Positions 47,407 through 56,846 of a stretch of DNA of 64,000 nucleotides are shown piece by piece (positions within the stretch are counted from its first letter, which is position 1; each line of letters starts with the position of its first letter). The DNA is from Yoonia maritima (GTDB taxonomy: Bacteria; Pseudomonadota; Alphaproteobacteria; Rhodobacterales; Rhodobacteraceae): positions 186,001-250,000 of the forward strand of contig NZ_PVTP01000003.1 in assembly GCF_003003285.1 (NCBI RefSeq), written 5' to 3'. The notes beneath the pieces are model-generated. The model had not been told where the DNA came from, did not search any database, and was given only the letters and a program-made list of their open reading frames with translations. Made by a program: the position numbers and the translations under genes.

Positions 47407-47472
47407 GGGACCCCTTCCGATCTACGCGCTTGCTTGATAGCAAGAACCGAACATAGACAAAAGGACGTGCTC

Positions 47473-48204
47473 ATGCCCCGTAAACTGGCCGCTGGAAACT
47501 GGAAAATGAACGGGCTTCGCGCCAACCTGAAGGAACTTGAAACACTTGCACAGCGCCACTCCGACGCGAGCGTTGATATTCTCATTTGTCTGCCGACAAC
47601 ACTGATTACGACATGCCAAGACACGTTATTCGATATCGGTGGTCAGGACTGCCACACAGCCGAATCCGGTGCATATACAGGCGACATCAGCGCGCCGATG
47701 CTTTCCGACGCTGGTGCAACATACGTGATCACAGGGCATTCAGAACGGCGCGCGGACCATGGCGAAACCGACCAAATCGTCGCCGCAAAATCTGCTGCCG
47801 CAAATGCGGCTGGCCTCACGGCGATCATCTGCGTGGGCGAAACGCTAGATCAACGCGAAGCTGGCACAACGCTAGACATCATCGAAGGACAGCTGGCTGG
47901 ATCGATTCCCGACGGGGCAACCGCCGACAACACCGTCATAGCCTATGAACCTGTTTGGGCCATTGGCACAGGCAAAGTCCCCACCCTAGAACAAATCGCC
48001 GAAGTTCACGCCCACATCCGCGCGAAGCTACAGGCAAGGTTCAGCGACGGTGCTGACATGAGTATCCTCTATGGCGGATCAGTCAAAGGCAGCAACGCCG
48101 CAGACATCTTTGCGGTCCCACACGTTGATGGCGCACTCGTCGGAGGCGCCAGCCTCAAAGCCGACGACTTCAGCCCCATCATCAGCGCACTGGAAAAGGG
48201 TTAA
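47473..48204 (+). CDS. tpiA: Triosephosphate isomerase
   Basis: TIM interconverts DHAP and GAP. The 243-residue protein starts [14 protein letters not shown] (Asn and Lys of the active site), has ITGHSERR (catalytic His), [11 protein letters not shown] (catalytic Glu and flexible loop 6) and [15 protein letters not shown] 47473 is preceded by AAGGA; the longer frame from 47434 is leader. Confidence 0.97.
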   Translation: MPRKLAAGNWKMNGLRANLKELETLAQRHSDASVDILICLPTTLITTCQDTLFDIGGQDCHTAESGAYTGDISAPMLSDAGATYVITGHSERRADHGETDQIVAAKSAAANAAGLTAIICVGETLDQREAGTTLDIIEGQLAGSIPDGATADNTVIAYEPVWAIGTGKVPTLEQIAEVHAHIRAKLQARFSDGADMSILYGGSVKGSNAADIFAVPHVDGALVGGASLKADDFSPIISALEKG

Positions 48205-48240
48205 GCATCGCGACGTGGCTTGGTCAGCCCAAGCCACACG

Positions 48241-48600
48241 CTACTGCGCTTCCCAAAGTTCTATCGGGTTGCCTTCTGGATCGTGGATTCGGACGAACTT
48301 TCCGACGCCATCCATTGCCATCACCTCTCCGATGGCAATGCCAGCCAACTTCAATTCCTTACACGCTACATCCAAATCTGCGACCCGAAAATTCAGCATA
48401 AATGCATGATCCTTAGGAAAGTAGTCGGTCTCCTCGTCAAATGGAGCAAACACAGTAACCCCCTGCTCAGTTTTCCAAGGCTGCATATCTGCCGCAGTTG
48501 GTGCCGGTGAAACACCCAGATGTTCGTCATACCACTGCGCAAGCGCCACCGGATCTTTCGCACGAAAGAATACGCCTCCGATTCCAAGAACCCTCACCAT
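48241..48600 (-). CDS. VOC-superfamily (glyoxalase-like) protein
   Basis: A 119-residue single-domain VOC protein with a betaalphabetabetabeta pattern: GIGGVFFRAKDPVALAQWY at the start and FVRIHDPEGNPIELWE at the end. The latter supplies a metal-ligand Glu. Substrate unknown; such proteins include dioxygenases, isomerases and binding proteins. Convergent with tpiA. Confidence 0.85.
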   Translation of the reverse strand: MVRVLGIGGVFFRAKDPVALAQWYDEHLGVSPAPTAADMQPWKTEQGVTVFAPFDEETDYFPKDHAFMLNFRVADLDVACKELKLAGIAIGEVMAMDGVGKFVRIHDPEGNPIELWEAQ

Positions 48601-48679
48601 CAGTTTCTCCGCTGTCGAAATGTTCTATTGCCAGATGAGCAGAAAACACCTTGATAGGCAAATTTCATCAACTAAACAA

Positions 48680-48709
48680 AAAACCGCCGGAGAGGTCTCC
48701 GGCGGTTTT
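48680..48709. terminator. Terminator after the dct operon
   Basis: A perfect 14-bp stem AAAACCGCCGGAGA / TCTCCGGCGGTTTT with a 2-base loop, and a T-rich tail on both strands. It lies 28 bases after the dctM stop. Confidence 0.92.
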
Positions 48710-48737
48710 CTTACTACATCCCTCATTCAGAAGCTTA

Positions 48738-50204
48738 TCACTTCACGATGATCTCCGGCCCCATAAAGAGCGTGGGCAGATAGGTGGAAATCGCAGGAAC
48801 GTATGTCACGATGATCAGGAACACGAACAAGACAGCCAAGAATGGCAGCGCTGCGCGTACGACTGACATCAGCGGCATACCAGCCACGCCAGAGGTCACG
48901 AATAGGTTCAGACCGACAGGCGGCGTGATCATCCCGATTTCCATGTTCACAACCATGATGATGCCAAGGTGAATTGGATCAATGCCCAACTGGATCGCGA
49001 TCGGGAACACTAGCGGTGCCACGATTACGATCAGGCCTGATGGCTCCATGAATTGACCACCGATCAGCAGGATCACATTGACCATGATCAAGAAGGTAAT
49101 CGGGCCCAATCCAGCACTAAGCATCATGTCAGCGATGTGCTGTGGGATTTGTTCGTCCGTCAACACGTGCTTTAGCAACAGTGCGTTAGCGATGATGAAC
49201 ATCAAAGTGATGGTCAGCTTACCGCCCTCAAAAACTGTCTGACGCGTGTCTTTGTGGAAGAAGGCAGTGATCAGCGCCCAAGGCTTTTGGATCAGGCTGC
49301 TGCGCTTGCTCGCCTCTGGCGACGCAAATCCAACGGGCAGACTGCCATCTGGCTCACGTGACGCAAGTGGCCCCATGTCGCGGTAGATAAAGCTTGCGAC
49401 GATGAAGGCATAGACAGCAGCGACCGCAGCGGCCTCTGTTGGGGTAAACGCCCCACCCTTCCAATAGAACAGGCTCGCGCCTTGCTCAAAGCGGATCCAA
49501 GGGTGACCATAGATACCGCCCATGATGATCACGATGAGCAACAAGCCCCAAGCGGCATCGCGGAAGCTGGCCCAGATTTCGCCCCAGCCCAGCCATTCGC
49601 CTTTAGGCATGTTTTTGATACGCGCCATGACATAAATGGTGATCATCAACATCACGCCAGCCATGATACCCGGAATAACACCCGCCAAGAACATACGGCC
49701 AACAGACACGTCTGTCGCAGATGCATAGACGACCATCACGATGGACGGCGGGATCAGAATACCAAGCGTACCGGCGTTACAGATAACGCCTGCTGCGAAT
49801 TCCTTGGTATATCCAACCTGACGCATCGCTGCGATCACGATTGTACCGATAGCAACAACAGTCGCGGGCGAAGACCCGGACAACGCGGCAAACATCATAC
49901 AAGCAAACACACCGGCAATTGCCAGACCACCTTGAAGGTGACCAACGCAGGCAATCGAAAACCGGATGATCCGTTTCGCCACACCACCCGTCGACATAAA
50001 CGACGACGCGAGGATAAAGAACGGAATAGCCAACAGCGTGTAGTGCCCCGCCATCGCCTGATAAAGCGACTGCGCGACCGACGCGAGAGACGTATCCGAA
50101 AAAAGAAGCTGAAACATGATCGACGAAAAGCCGAGCGCCACAGCAATCGGCACGCCAAGCATCAGCAGGCCGATAATCATGATAAAGAGAAGTGCGACTT
50201 CCAT
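48738..50204 (-). CDS. dctM: TRAP transporter large permease subunit
   Basis: The 488-residue DctM subunit provides the sodium-coupled transport path of a TRAP transporter. It has about 12 hydrophobic segments, with FILASSFMSTGGVAKRI, GSSPATVVAIGTI and ITPPVGLNLFVTSGVAGMPL typical of the family. A hydrophilic insertion of roughly 50 residues (about 280-330, RDMGPLASREPDGS onward) makes it longer than the usual ~430. Starts 4 bases after the dctQ stop. Confidence 0.95.
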   Translation of the reverse strand: MEVALLFIMIIGLLMLGVPIAVALGFSSIMFQLLFSDTSLASVAQSLYQAMAGHYTLLAIPFFILASSFMSTGGVAKRIIRFSIACVGHLQGGLAIAGVFACMMFAALSGSSPATVVAIGTIVIAAMRQVGYTKEFAAGVICNAGTLGILIPPSIVMVVYASATDVSVGRMFLAGVIPGIMAGVMLMITIYVMARIKNMPKGEWLGWGEIWASFRDAAWGLLLIVIIMGGIYGHPWIRFEQGASLFYWKGGAFTPTEAAAVAAVYAFIVASFIYRDMGPLASREPDGSLPVGFASPEASKRSSLIQKPWALITAFFHKDTRQTVFEGGKLTITLMFIIANALLLKHVLTDEQIPQHIADMMLSAGLGPITFLIMVNVILLIGGQFMEPSGLIVIVAPLVFPIAIQLGIDPIHLGIIMVVNMEIGMITPPVGLNLFVTSGVAGMPLMSVVRAALPFLAVLFVFLIIVTYVPAISTYLPTLFMGPEIIVK

Positions 50205-50208
50205 GTTC

Positions 50209-50889
50209 TTAGTCTTCCTTGTTCAGGGCAGCCGCTTGTTCGACGGCATCTTCGGCTTCGTGGCTGACGATCAATGATCCTTCACCCGCGCGGATGATGC
50301 GCACGGTTGCCTCGATCACACGGATCACCATCAGCAAAACGCCGAACGGCAGAATGAAATAGGGGATGAAGCGCGGAAGCTTTTCATAGGTCTCGCCCAT
50401 GTTAAACGTCGCTTCCAACCAGCCCTGTAGGAACGGGATTGGGACCTGCTCGGTCTCGTACCAGCCTTGGTCACGGCTATTGGCGAACCCTGTTGGGAAC
50501 CAGTGCCCCGTCGTGGCGTTGAACCCCGCAAACGGTGCCCAATAATCCCAAGCGCCCTTCATCAGCAGTAGAACATATACCAGCGTAACGCCTGCACCGA
50601 TCAACGCCATTGCAAACTGAACGGGTTTCCCAACCAATGCGATAACGGCATCAACGCCTAAATGCATCGTGACCTTAAACCCATAGGAAATCCCAAAGAT
50701 CACCAGCCATGCGAACAGAATCAGCGTTAACTCTAGCCCCCAGATCAGTTGTGAATTGAATACGTAACGCAACACCACATTGGTAAACGTCACAAGCGTC
50801 ATGAGCCCAAGCAGAAGAGCAATCATCGTCTCTTCTATTTCGTGGATCACGCGCGATACTGGCCCAGAGGGCGTGTATTTAGATGCCAT
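50209..50889 (-). CDS. dctQ: TRAP transporter small permease subunit
   Basis: A 226-residue DctQ with four TM helices and the family feature ELTLILFAWLVIFGISYGFK. A hydrophilic loop of about 60 residues (DYWAPFAGFNATTG to EKLPRF) is inserted between TM3 and TM4, seen in some DctQ of marine Rhodobacterales. It lies between dctP and dctM. Confidence 0.92.
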   Translation of the reverse strand: MASKYTPSGPVSRVIHEIEETMIALLLGLMTLVTFTNVVLRYVFNSQLIWGLELTLILFAWLVIFGISYGFKVTMHLGVDAVIALVGKPVQFAMALIGAGVTLVYVLLLMKGAWDYWAPFAGFNATTGHWFPTGFANSRDQGWYETEQVPIPFLQGWLEATFNMGETYEKLPRFIPYFILPFGVLLMVIRVIEATVRIIRAGEGSLIVSHEAEDAVEQAAALNKED

Positions 50890-50919
50890 GATATGTCCCC
50901 TACATCGCTGGATGTAAAA

Positions 50920-50944
50920 ACGGCGGGCACATTTGCGCCCGCCG
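50920..50944 (-). terminator. Attenuator hairpin between dctP and dctQM
   Basis: On the minus strand CGGCGGGC-GC, AAAT, GT-GCCCGCCG, then TTTTTA. It lies 30-60 bases after the dctP stop and before dctQ, so it can lower expression of the permease relative to the abundant binding protein. Confidence 0.8.
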
Positions 50945-50983
50945 GATTGGTGTCAGGGCCAGCCCGACCCGGCCCTGATCAAC

Positions 50984-52000
50984 TTAGTTTACGACAGAAG
51001 CGTTGATTGCTTGTGCGGCGTCGATGTTTTCTTGGCCCACATCGTCAAGGAACTGTGTCCAAACTGGCTGCATGGTCGCAACCCACTCGGCGCGCTGCTC
51101 AGCAGACAATTCGCGAATCACACCGCCCGCATCCAAAACAGCCTGACGGTTGTTCGCATCGACTTCACCAACAGCCGCGTTACGCTCTGCAGTTACTTCA
51201 AGGAAGATTTCCATGAAATCATCGCGGACTTCTGCGTCTAGGCTGTCGAGCCAGTCAACCGAAGCAACAACAAGGTAATCTAGCACACCGTGGTTGGTTT
51301 CTGTTGTACCGTCTTGAACTTCAAAGAACTTTTGGCCGTAGATGTTAGACCAAGTGTTTTCTTGACCGTCAACAACACCCGTTTGCAGAGCACCGTAAAC
51401 TTCAGAGAATGACATTGGCTGCGGTGATGCACCCAGTGCTTCCATTTGCGCGACCAGCACGTCAGATGTCTGAACGCGGAACTTCAGACCTTCTGCATCC
51501 GAAGGTGCATTCAACGGAACGTTGGCCGAGAACTGCTTCATGCCGTTGTGCCAGAAACCAAGCCCTTGCAGACCACGACGCTGCATTGAATCCATCATGG
51601 CCTGACCCGTTTCAGACGCTTGGAACGCATCAACCGCGTCCATATTCACGAACATGAATGGCAAATCGAAGATACGGAACTGCTTGGTGAACGTTTCGAA
51701 CTTTGACAGTGAAGGAGACGCCAACTGAACGTCACCCTGAAGCATTGCTTCAAGAACTTGGTCATCGTTGTACAGTGTGGAGTTTGGGAAAACTTCCATG
51801 CACATTGTGCCGTCCATCTCGGCGTTCACACGCTCAGCCAAAAGCGTCGCAGCGATGCCTTTTGGGTGACGGTCAGTGTTTGTCACGTGGCTGAACTTAA
51901 CGACGATTTCACCATCGTCACAGCCCATTGTGTCGGCTTGTGCGGATGTTGCGATAACAGACATCGCAGCCAATACGGCTGCGGATTTCAAAAAGGTCAT
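50984..52000 (-). CDS. dctP: TRAP transporter solute-binding protein
   Basis: A 338-residue periplasmic DctP: signal peptide (LKSAAVLAAMSVIATSAQA), then VVKFSHVTNTDRHPKG at the start of the mature domain, FRVQTSDVLVAQM carrying the conserved substrate-carboxylate Arg, and GQENTWSNIY. DctBD next door suggests a C4-dicarboxylate ligand. GAGGAG precedes ATG 52000. Upstream are DctD-like dyads. Confidence 0.94.
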   Translation of the reverse strand: MTFLKSAAVLAAMSVIATSAQADTMGCDDGEIVVKFSHVTNTDRHPKGIAATLLAERVNAEMDGTMCMEVFPNSTLYNDDQVLEAMLQGDVQLASPSLSKFETFTKQFRIFDLPFMFVNMDAVDAFQASETGQAMMDSMQRRGLQGLGFWHNGMKQFSANVPLNAPSDAEGLKFRVQTSDVLVAQMEALGASPQPMSFSEVYGALQTGVVDGQENTWSNIYGQKFFEVQDGTTETNHGVLDYLVVASVDWLDSLDAEVRDDFMEIFLEVTAERNAAVGEVDANNRQAVLDAGGVIRELSAEQRAEWVATMQPVWTQFLDDVGQENIDAAQAINASVVN

Positions 52001-52159
52001 ATTTTCTCCTCCCTAGAGAATTCCAGTGGCCCAGCATTTATTGGGCTAGCCACTGAAACAAATATTGCAGCGTCGTGAGCGACAAGCACCTTTTACCTTG
52101 AGATAAAGACTGACACATAACAAACTGATATTAATTATCTTATTTAAAAAATAACCCGT

Positions 52160-52223
52160 CACACCCTAGGGGTGTGGCGGTTTTCCACACACTAAATTAT
52201 GACCATGTGCGAAATTCCGCACA
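52160..52223 (-). promoter_or_regulatory. Cluster of DctD-like operator dyads upstream of dctP
   Basis: Three inverted repeats: CACACCC-TAG-GGGTGTG (52160-52176), GTGTGG-N7-CCACAC (52172-52190) and TGTGCG-AAATTC-CGCACA (52206-52223). The last closely resembles the rhizobial DctD site TGTGCGGAAATCCGCACA as I recall it, and the middle one matches it with small changes. They lie 160-225 bases before the dctP start. Confidence 0.65.
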
Positions 52224-52247
52224 GGTTTGCGCTAACAAATGAGAATC

Positions 52248-53477
52248 CTAATTTACCCGATAATCTTCTGCGCGCAGCCCATGCTTCGTGAGCTTATCAT
52301 AAAAGGTTTTGCGCGGCAGTTGCAGCTCCTTTGCAACCTCTGTCGCCCGGCCATTGTGTCGTTGCAGGGCAGCGATCAACAACGACCGTTCCACTTGCGC
52401 CATCTGCGCAACAAGACCACCAGCGACCTGAGTATCTTCCTCATCAAGGCCCAGCGCAAAGCGCATCGCGACGTTCATCAGTGCACGCGCGTTACCCGGC
52501 CAATCTTGTGCCATAAGGCGCGCGGTCAAGTCCGCCGTGATCTCTGGCGGGGCAAGGTTGGCCTGCTCACAGGCCAAAAGCACATAGTGATGGAACAGCA
52601 CCGGAATATCCTCGGGGCGCTCACGCAATGGTGGGATTCGCACGCGCATTAAATCAAGCCGATAAAACAATTCCGGGTTAAATCGCCCTGCCCCCATAGC
52701 ATCTTGAAGGTTCTGTGTAGTTCCCGCCAAAATACGCGCGACACCGCCTTCCTCAAGCCGGTCCAATAGCAGCAACTGCATGGCCGGGCTAAGGCCGGTA
52801 ATCTCGTCCAAATAAAGCGTACCATCTAAAGCGTCGTTAAAGGCCTCTGTCAGACCATCCGCATCCAAGGATGATGCAGCACGCTTAATGAATGGTCGCC
52901 CAGCCGCGGCAGAAAGAAGGTGTATCACCTCGGCCATCTTCGGGGTGCCCGATCCTGGCTCTCCCATAATCAATGCCTCGGTCCCTGCGCGCGCCGCAGC
53001 ACGCGCCTGATTGCGCAAATCGTCTGATAACTTAGAGCGACCAACCAACATACGTGACGCGGCATCACCTGCCTCGAGCTCTGACTTAAGGCGTCTATTT
53101 TCAAGAACGAGCCCACGCGCCTTCAGCGCCCTTTCAACCACGGCGACAAAATCCTGCGGTGCACATGGTTTTTCAAGAAACTCATAGGCGCCTGCAGACA
53201 TCGCTCGAACCGCCATGGGAATATCAGCTTCTCCTGTCAGTAAAATGACAGGAAGTTCGGGATCGGTATCACGCACATAGTCAAGCAAATGGAACCCATC
53301 GCGACCGGGCATGCGAATATCGGACACAATGACCCCATCAAAACTGCGGGTCATGTGGTCTTTCGCCTCAACGAAAGACCCCGATAACGTCGGCTTCAAA
53401 TCAGCCAACTCAAGCGTCTGCCCCAAGGCTTCGCGGATATCGCGGTCATCATCTACCAGTAAAACACGTTTGGTCAT
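52248..53477 (-). CDS. dctD: C4-dicarboxylate response regulator DctD, GAFTGA-less
   Basis: A 409-residue NtrC-family regulator: receiver domain (phospho-acceptor Asp53 in VSDIRMPG), a shortened AAA+ domain (about 145-345) with LYLDEITGL as Walker B, and a C-terminal Fis-type HTH (ATEVAKELQLPRKTFYDKL). The Walker A is degenerate (GEPGSGTPK), and the GAFTGA loop that contacts sigma-54 is absent; the sequence runs from RAASSLDADG to DALDGTLYL. It overlaps the dctB stop as ATGA. It presumably controls dctPQM, perhaps with sigma-70. Confidence 0.93.
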   Translation of the reverse strand: MTKRVLLVDDDRDIREALGQTLELADLKPTLSGSFVEAKDHMTRSFDGVIVSDIRMPGRDGFHLLDYVRDTDPELPVILLTGEADIPMAVRAMSAGAYEFLEKPCAPQDFVAVVERALKARGLVLENRRLKSELEAGDAASRMLVGRSKLSDDLRNQARAAARAGTEALIMGEPGSGTPKMAEVIHLLSAAAGRPFIKRAASSLDADGLTEAFNDALDGTLYLDEITGLSPAMQLLLLDRLEEGGVARILAGTTQNLQDAMGAGRFNPELFYRLDLMRVRIPPLRERPEDIPVLFHHYVLLACEQANLAPPEITADLTARLMAQDWPGNARALMNVAMRFALGLDEEDTQVAGGLVAQMAQVERSLLIAALQRHNGRATEVAKELQLPRKTFYDKLTKHGLRAEDYRVN

Positions 53478-55243
53478 GCGACGGCCTCTTGCGCAACAGA
53501 ATCCAGCTCAATGGTAAACACAGCCCCCCCATCAGGGTGATTACGCCCCCGGATCATTCCGCCAAAGCTTTGCACCAAGCCGTAAGAAATGGACAGCCCC
53601 AAGCCCATACCTTCGGCGGCACCGACGGCCTTTGTCGTGTAAAACGGATCAAATATCTTTTCTGGCTCCGCGATACCCGGCCCGGTGTCACGCACGGATA
53701 CAGTCGTACGTGCGCCATGCTGTTCAATCGTAATAGTGACCTGCTTCGGATCACTCCCCTCCATCGCGTCCATGCCGTTGGAAACGAGGTTCAGAATAAC
53801 CTGCTGCAACCGGACCTCCCCGCCTCTGACGATCATCGGCATATGCGGACGGTCCCAGATGACGGCAATACCATCCTGCGCAGCACGCGGCGCAGTGATT
53901 TCAAGCACGGCATCAATCGCGGCAACAATATCCACGTCTTTTGGCGGTTCATCCTCTTGGCGGGCAAAGGCACGTAGATTGCTAATGATACGCCCCATGC
54001 GGCGGGCAAGCTCCGATATCCGGCCCAAATTCTGTCCAGCAATCTCTGGCTTACCGCGTTCAATGAACCCTTGGGCGTTCTCGGCAAAGGATCTGATCGC
54101 GGTCAGCGGCTGATTTAGCTCGTGACTAATCCCCGCAGACATCTGGCCCAGCGCGGTCAGCTTTCCTGCCTGAACAAGATCATCTTGGGCCTTTTGCAAC
54201 CGGGCCTCAGCGGCAGTGCGCTCAGCCACTTCGCGACGCAGGTCGGCATTCACAGCACGCAATTCAGCAGTCCGGTCGCTTACTCGGCGTTCTAACCGTG
54301 TATTCAGCGCTGCCAACGTCCGACGCCGCTGCGTGGCGATAAATAACAACATACCAAAGGCCAAACATACGGCAGCAACCACAGCGGCCTGAAGGGACGC
54401 CAACTTACGCGCAGGTGCAACATCGACTAACACTTCGCCCGTCATATCAATAACCGGCAAGTCCAATGTCAGATGCAGCGCACGACCTGGAACATAACGC
54501 CCACCATCCACCTGCCAAATATCAAAATCACGGATTGGCTGTTCAGAATAGGACACAAACGGTGTCAGACGTTCAATCGGATAGCTGCTTAACCCGGCAG
54601 GCATCGCCCCCTTCGCAGTAAAGACCAGCTCTGACCGGTTTGATAGAAACACAACGCCTTGCGCATCAGTGAAAAACAACGCCGGACGCGCACCACGCCA
54701 TGCAGACTCGACAGCCTCCACATCGGCGTAGACCAGCAATGCCGCAACAACCGGGCCAGCATCCGAAAACACAGGTGCCGCAAAGACAAAGGCACGGCGA
54801 CCATAGGCCTCACTATACAGATGATGAAAGCCCAGCGCGCCATCTAACGCACGTGTCATATATACGCGCCCCCAATGATCCACGCTTGGCGCACCTTGGG
54901 TCGCGATCATCGTACTGCCATCGGGGGCGACCAGCATAATATCCAACGCACCCGTCTTGTCCGCGATTTCCTGCAATACCGGCTGCACCGAAGCGGCATT
55001 ACTGTCACCTGCCACAACGGACCGCACCTGAGGATGATCCGAGGTCAGCACCGCCAATTCACGAAACCGCTGCAACTCTCCGGTCAAACTATCCGACGCA
55101 AGCGCAAGGTCAGCACGAGCACGCTGCTCCAATGGACCCAAAGCAGACACATAGCCATACCAATAGACCGCCCCAGCAAAGCCCACCACTGCCGCCAAAA
55201 AAGCAGCAATCACCAATAGCCGTGGTCTTAGAAATCGTTCCAT
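53474..55243 (-). CDS. dctB: C4-dicarboxylate sensor histidine kinase
   Basis: A 589-residue membrane kinase: N-terminal TM helix (about 8-30), a periplasmic double-PDC/Cache sensor (about 35-285), a second TM helix (about 285-305), coiled coil, DHp with the phosphorylated His in AGISHELNQPLTAIRSF, and a HATPase domain with NLVSNGMDAM, DTGPGIAEPEKIF and GMGLGLSIS. This is the DctB architecture. Coupled to dctD by ATGA; divergent from the P450 gene. Confidence 0.95.
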   Translation of the reverse strand: MERFLRPRLLVIAAFLAAVVGFAGAVYWYGYVSALGPLEQRARADLALASDSLTGELQRFRELAVLTSDHPQVRSVVAGDSNAASVQPVLQEIADKTGALDIMLVAPDGSTMIATQGAPSVDHWGRVYMTRALDGALGFHHLYSEAYGRRAFVFAAPVFSDAGPVVAALLVYADVEAVESAWRGARPALFFTDAQGVVFLSNRSELVFTAKGAMPAGLSSYPIERLTPFVSYSEQPIRDFDIWQVDGGRYVPGRALHLTLDLPVIDMTGEVLVDVAPARKLASLQAAVVAAVCLAFGMLLFIATQRRRTLAALNTRLERRVSDRTAELRAVNADLRREVAERTAAEARLQKAQDDLVQAGKLTALGQMSAGISHELNQPLTAIRSFAENAQGFIERGKPEIAGQNLGRISELARRMGRIISNLRAFARQEDEPPKDVDIVAAIDAVLEITAPRAAQDGIAVIWDRPHMPMIVRGGEVRLQQVILNLVSNGMDAMEGSDPKQVTITIEQHGARTTVSVRDTGPGIAEPEKIFDPFYTTKAVGAAEGMGLGLSISYGLVQSFGGMIRGRNHPDGGAVFTIELDSVAQEAVA

Positions 55244-55302
55244 AGATCACAACTTATCGACGCGCACTTGCAATGGCCAGACAGGCGCGTCAAACCTGCC
55301 AT

Positions 55303-56466
55303 ATGCAACGCTTTTCTCAGTCCCCGACGGACCCCGCTTTTGTCCAAAACCCCTACCCGTTTTATGACCGCGCCCGCGCGGGCGGAGAATTCTTTTGGTG
55401 GGACGAATATGACATGGCCTGCGCGGTTTCGCACAGCGCCGTACACGCGGTACTGCGCAATCGGAAAATGGGGCGCGAATGCCCGCCGGAATTAGCACCC
55501 GACATCCCAAAGGCACTCCAGCCATTCTACGATGTCGAAGCCCACTCTATGCTGGAACTGGAACCCCCCAAACACACGCGCCTGCGGTCTCTGGTCCTAC
55601 GCGCCTTCACCAGCCGGACCATCGCCGCACTGGCACCCGATATCACCCAACTTTGCCACGACCTGATCGACAAGTTTCCATCCGAGCCCTTCGATCTGCT
55701 TACCGCCTACGCGCAACCCGTCCCCGTCGTCGTGATCTCGCGACTGCTAGGCGTCCCCGAAGACCGGTCCGATGACCTGCTACGCTGGTCCAACGCGATG
55801 GTCTCCATGTACCAAGCACGACGCACCCCCGAGATCGAAGCCGCCGCAATCGCTGCCACCAACGACTTTACCGCCTTCATGCGCGGCTACATCAATGAGC
55901 GGCGCAAATCCCCGACCGACGACTTGATCTCGACCCTGATCGCGGCCGAAGAAGACGGTGAAAAACTGTCAGAGGATGAATTGATCACCACCTGTATCCT
56001 GCTTCTCAACGCCGGACACGAGGCCACGGTGCACACGCTTGGTAATGGTGTAAAAACACTCCTCGAACGAAATATCCGCGAAATTACAGACCCCTGCGTC
56101 GAGGAGATCATCCGCTTCGATCCGCCCCTGCACATGTTCACACGCTGGGTCTACGAAGACGTGACCATCGGCGAGCAGTCCTTCAAACGCGGCGACCAAA
56201 TCGCCTGCCTACTCGGCGCCGGAAACCGTGACCCTCTCGCCTACGACACCCCCAACACATTCGATCCCACACGCAAAGGCCCCCAAAACACCAGCTTCGG
56301 CGGAGGCATCCACTTCTGCGTCGGCGCACCACTCGCAAGACTAGAACTCCGCATCGCACTAGAAACGCTATTCGAGCGCTGCCCTAATCTAAAACTCACC
56401 GAAGAACCGCAGTACGGAGACGTATTTCACTTTCACGGCTTGGAACGGTTGATGGTAACCATGTAG
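55303..56466 (+). CDS. Cytochrome P450
   Basis: A 387-residue soluble bacterial P450. It has the haem-binding loop FGGGIHFCVGAPLARLE with the axial Cys, the I-helix oxygen-activation motif NAGHEATVHT, and the K-helix ExxR in VEEIIRFDPP. ATG 55303 gives a normal family N-terminus (QSPTDPAFVQNPYPFYD); an ATG at 55273 would add ten residues, and neither has a clear ribosome site. No ferredoxin or reductase is adjacent, so redox partners come from elsewhere. Substrate unknown. Confidence 0.92.
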   Translation: MQRFSQSPTDPAFVQNPYPFYDRARAGGEFFWWDEYDMACAVSHSAVHAVLRNRKMGRECPPELAPDIPKALQPFYDVEAHSMLELEPPKHTRLRSLVLRAFTSRTIAALAPDITQLCHDLIDKFPSEPFDLLTAYAQPVPVVVISRLLGVPEDRSDDLLRWSNAMVSMYQARRTPEIEAAAIAATNDFTAFMRGYINERRKSPTDDLISTLIAAEEDGEKLSEDELITTCILLLNAGHEATVHTLGNGVKTLLERNIREITDPCVEEIIRFDPPLHMFTRWVYEDVTIGEQSFKRGDQIACLLGAGNRDPLAYDTPNTFDPTRKGPQNTSFGGGIHFCVGAPLARLELRIALETLFERCPNLKLTEEPQYGDVFHFHGLERLMVTM

Positions 56467-56846
56467 CGCTTAACAATATACCGAGCCGCAATTAGTCTCC
56501 CTCGATTAGCATCTCGAGTTTCCGTATTGCAGCGAATGGCAGATTTGAGCCACTTTACATCAAATCACCCTATTTGGACCCGTAGGTGTCGAAGTCAGAC
56601 GCTATCAACAATGCAAAACGAACAGAATCGTAACGACACATCTAAACCGGCAAAATATTTCATCTACTATCTCCCTTGTTCAAAAATCATCTTGTGATCC
56701 TATCGGGAGCTTGACCTCAGAATAGAGGTAGCCCAATTACGCATACTGCGAGCCCAAAATGACAATTTCCCGCATTGCAGCAGACGTCAGCTTTGGCGAC
56801 TGATAGAAGCTACGGTTGTCGCTAAATTATGGTCCTCCAAAAAACT
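56467..56846. other. Gap between P450 and Hint-domain gene
   Basis: 380 bases with no supportable ORF, RNA or clear terminator. The genes on either side converge. Nothing further seen. Confidence 0.6.

Noticed and set aside
49482-50267. 261-aa His/Arg/Asp-rich frame opposite dctM
   Set aside because: Antisense of a TM-rich gene; composition is a by-product of dctM codons and no ribosome site is present.
52001-52150. Sigma-54 (-24/-12) promoter upstream of dctP
   Set aside because: Searched the coding strand for GG-N10-GC in TGGCAC-N5-TTGC context; nearest candidates have wrong spacing or lack the GG.
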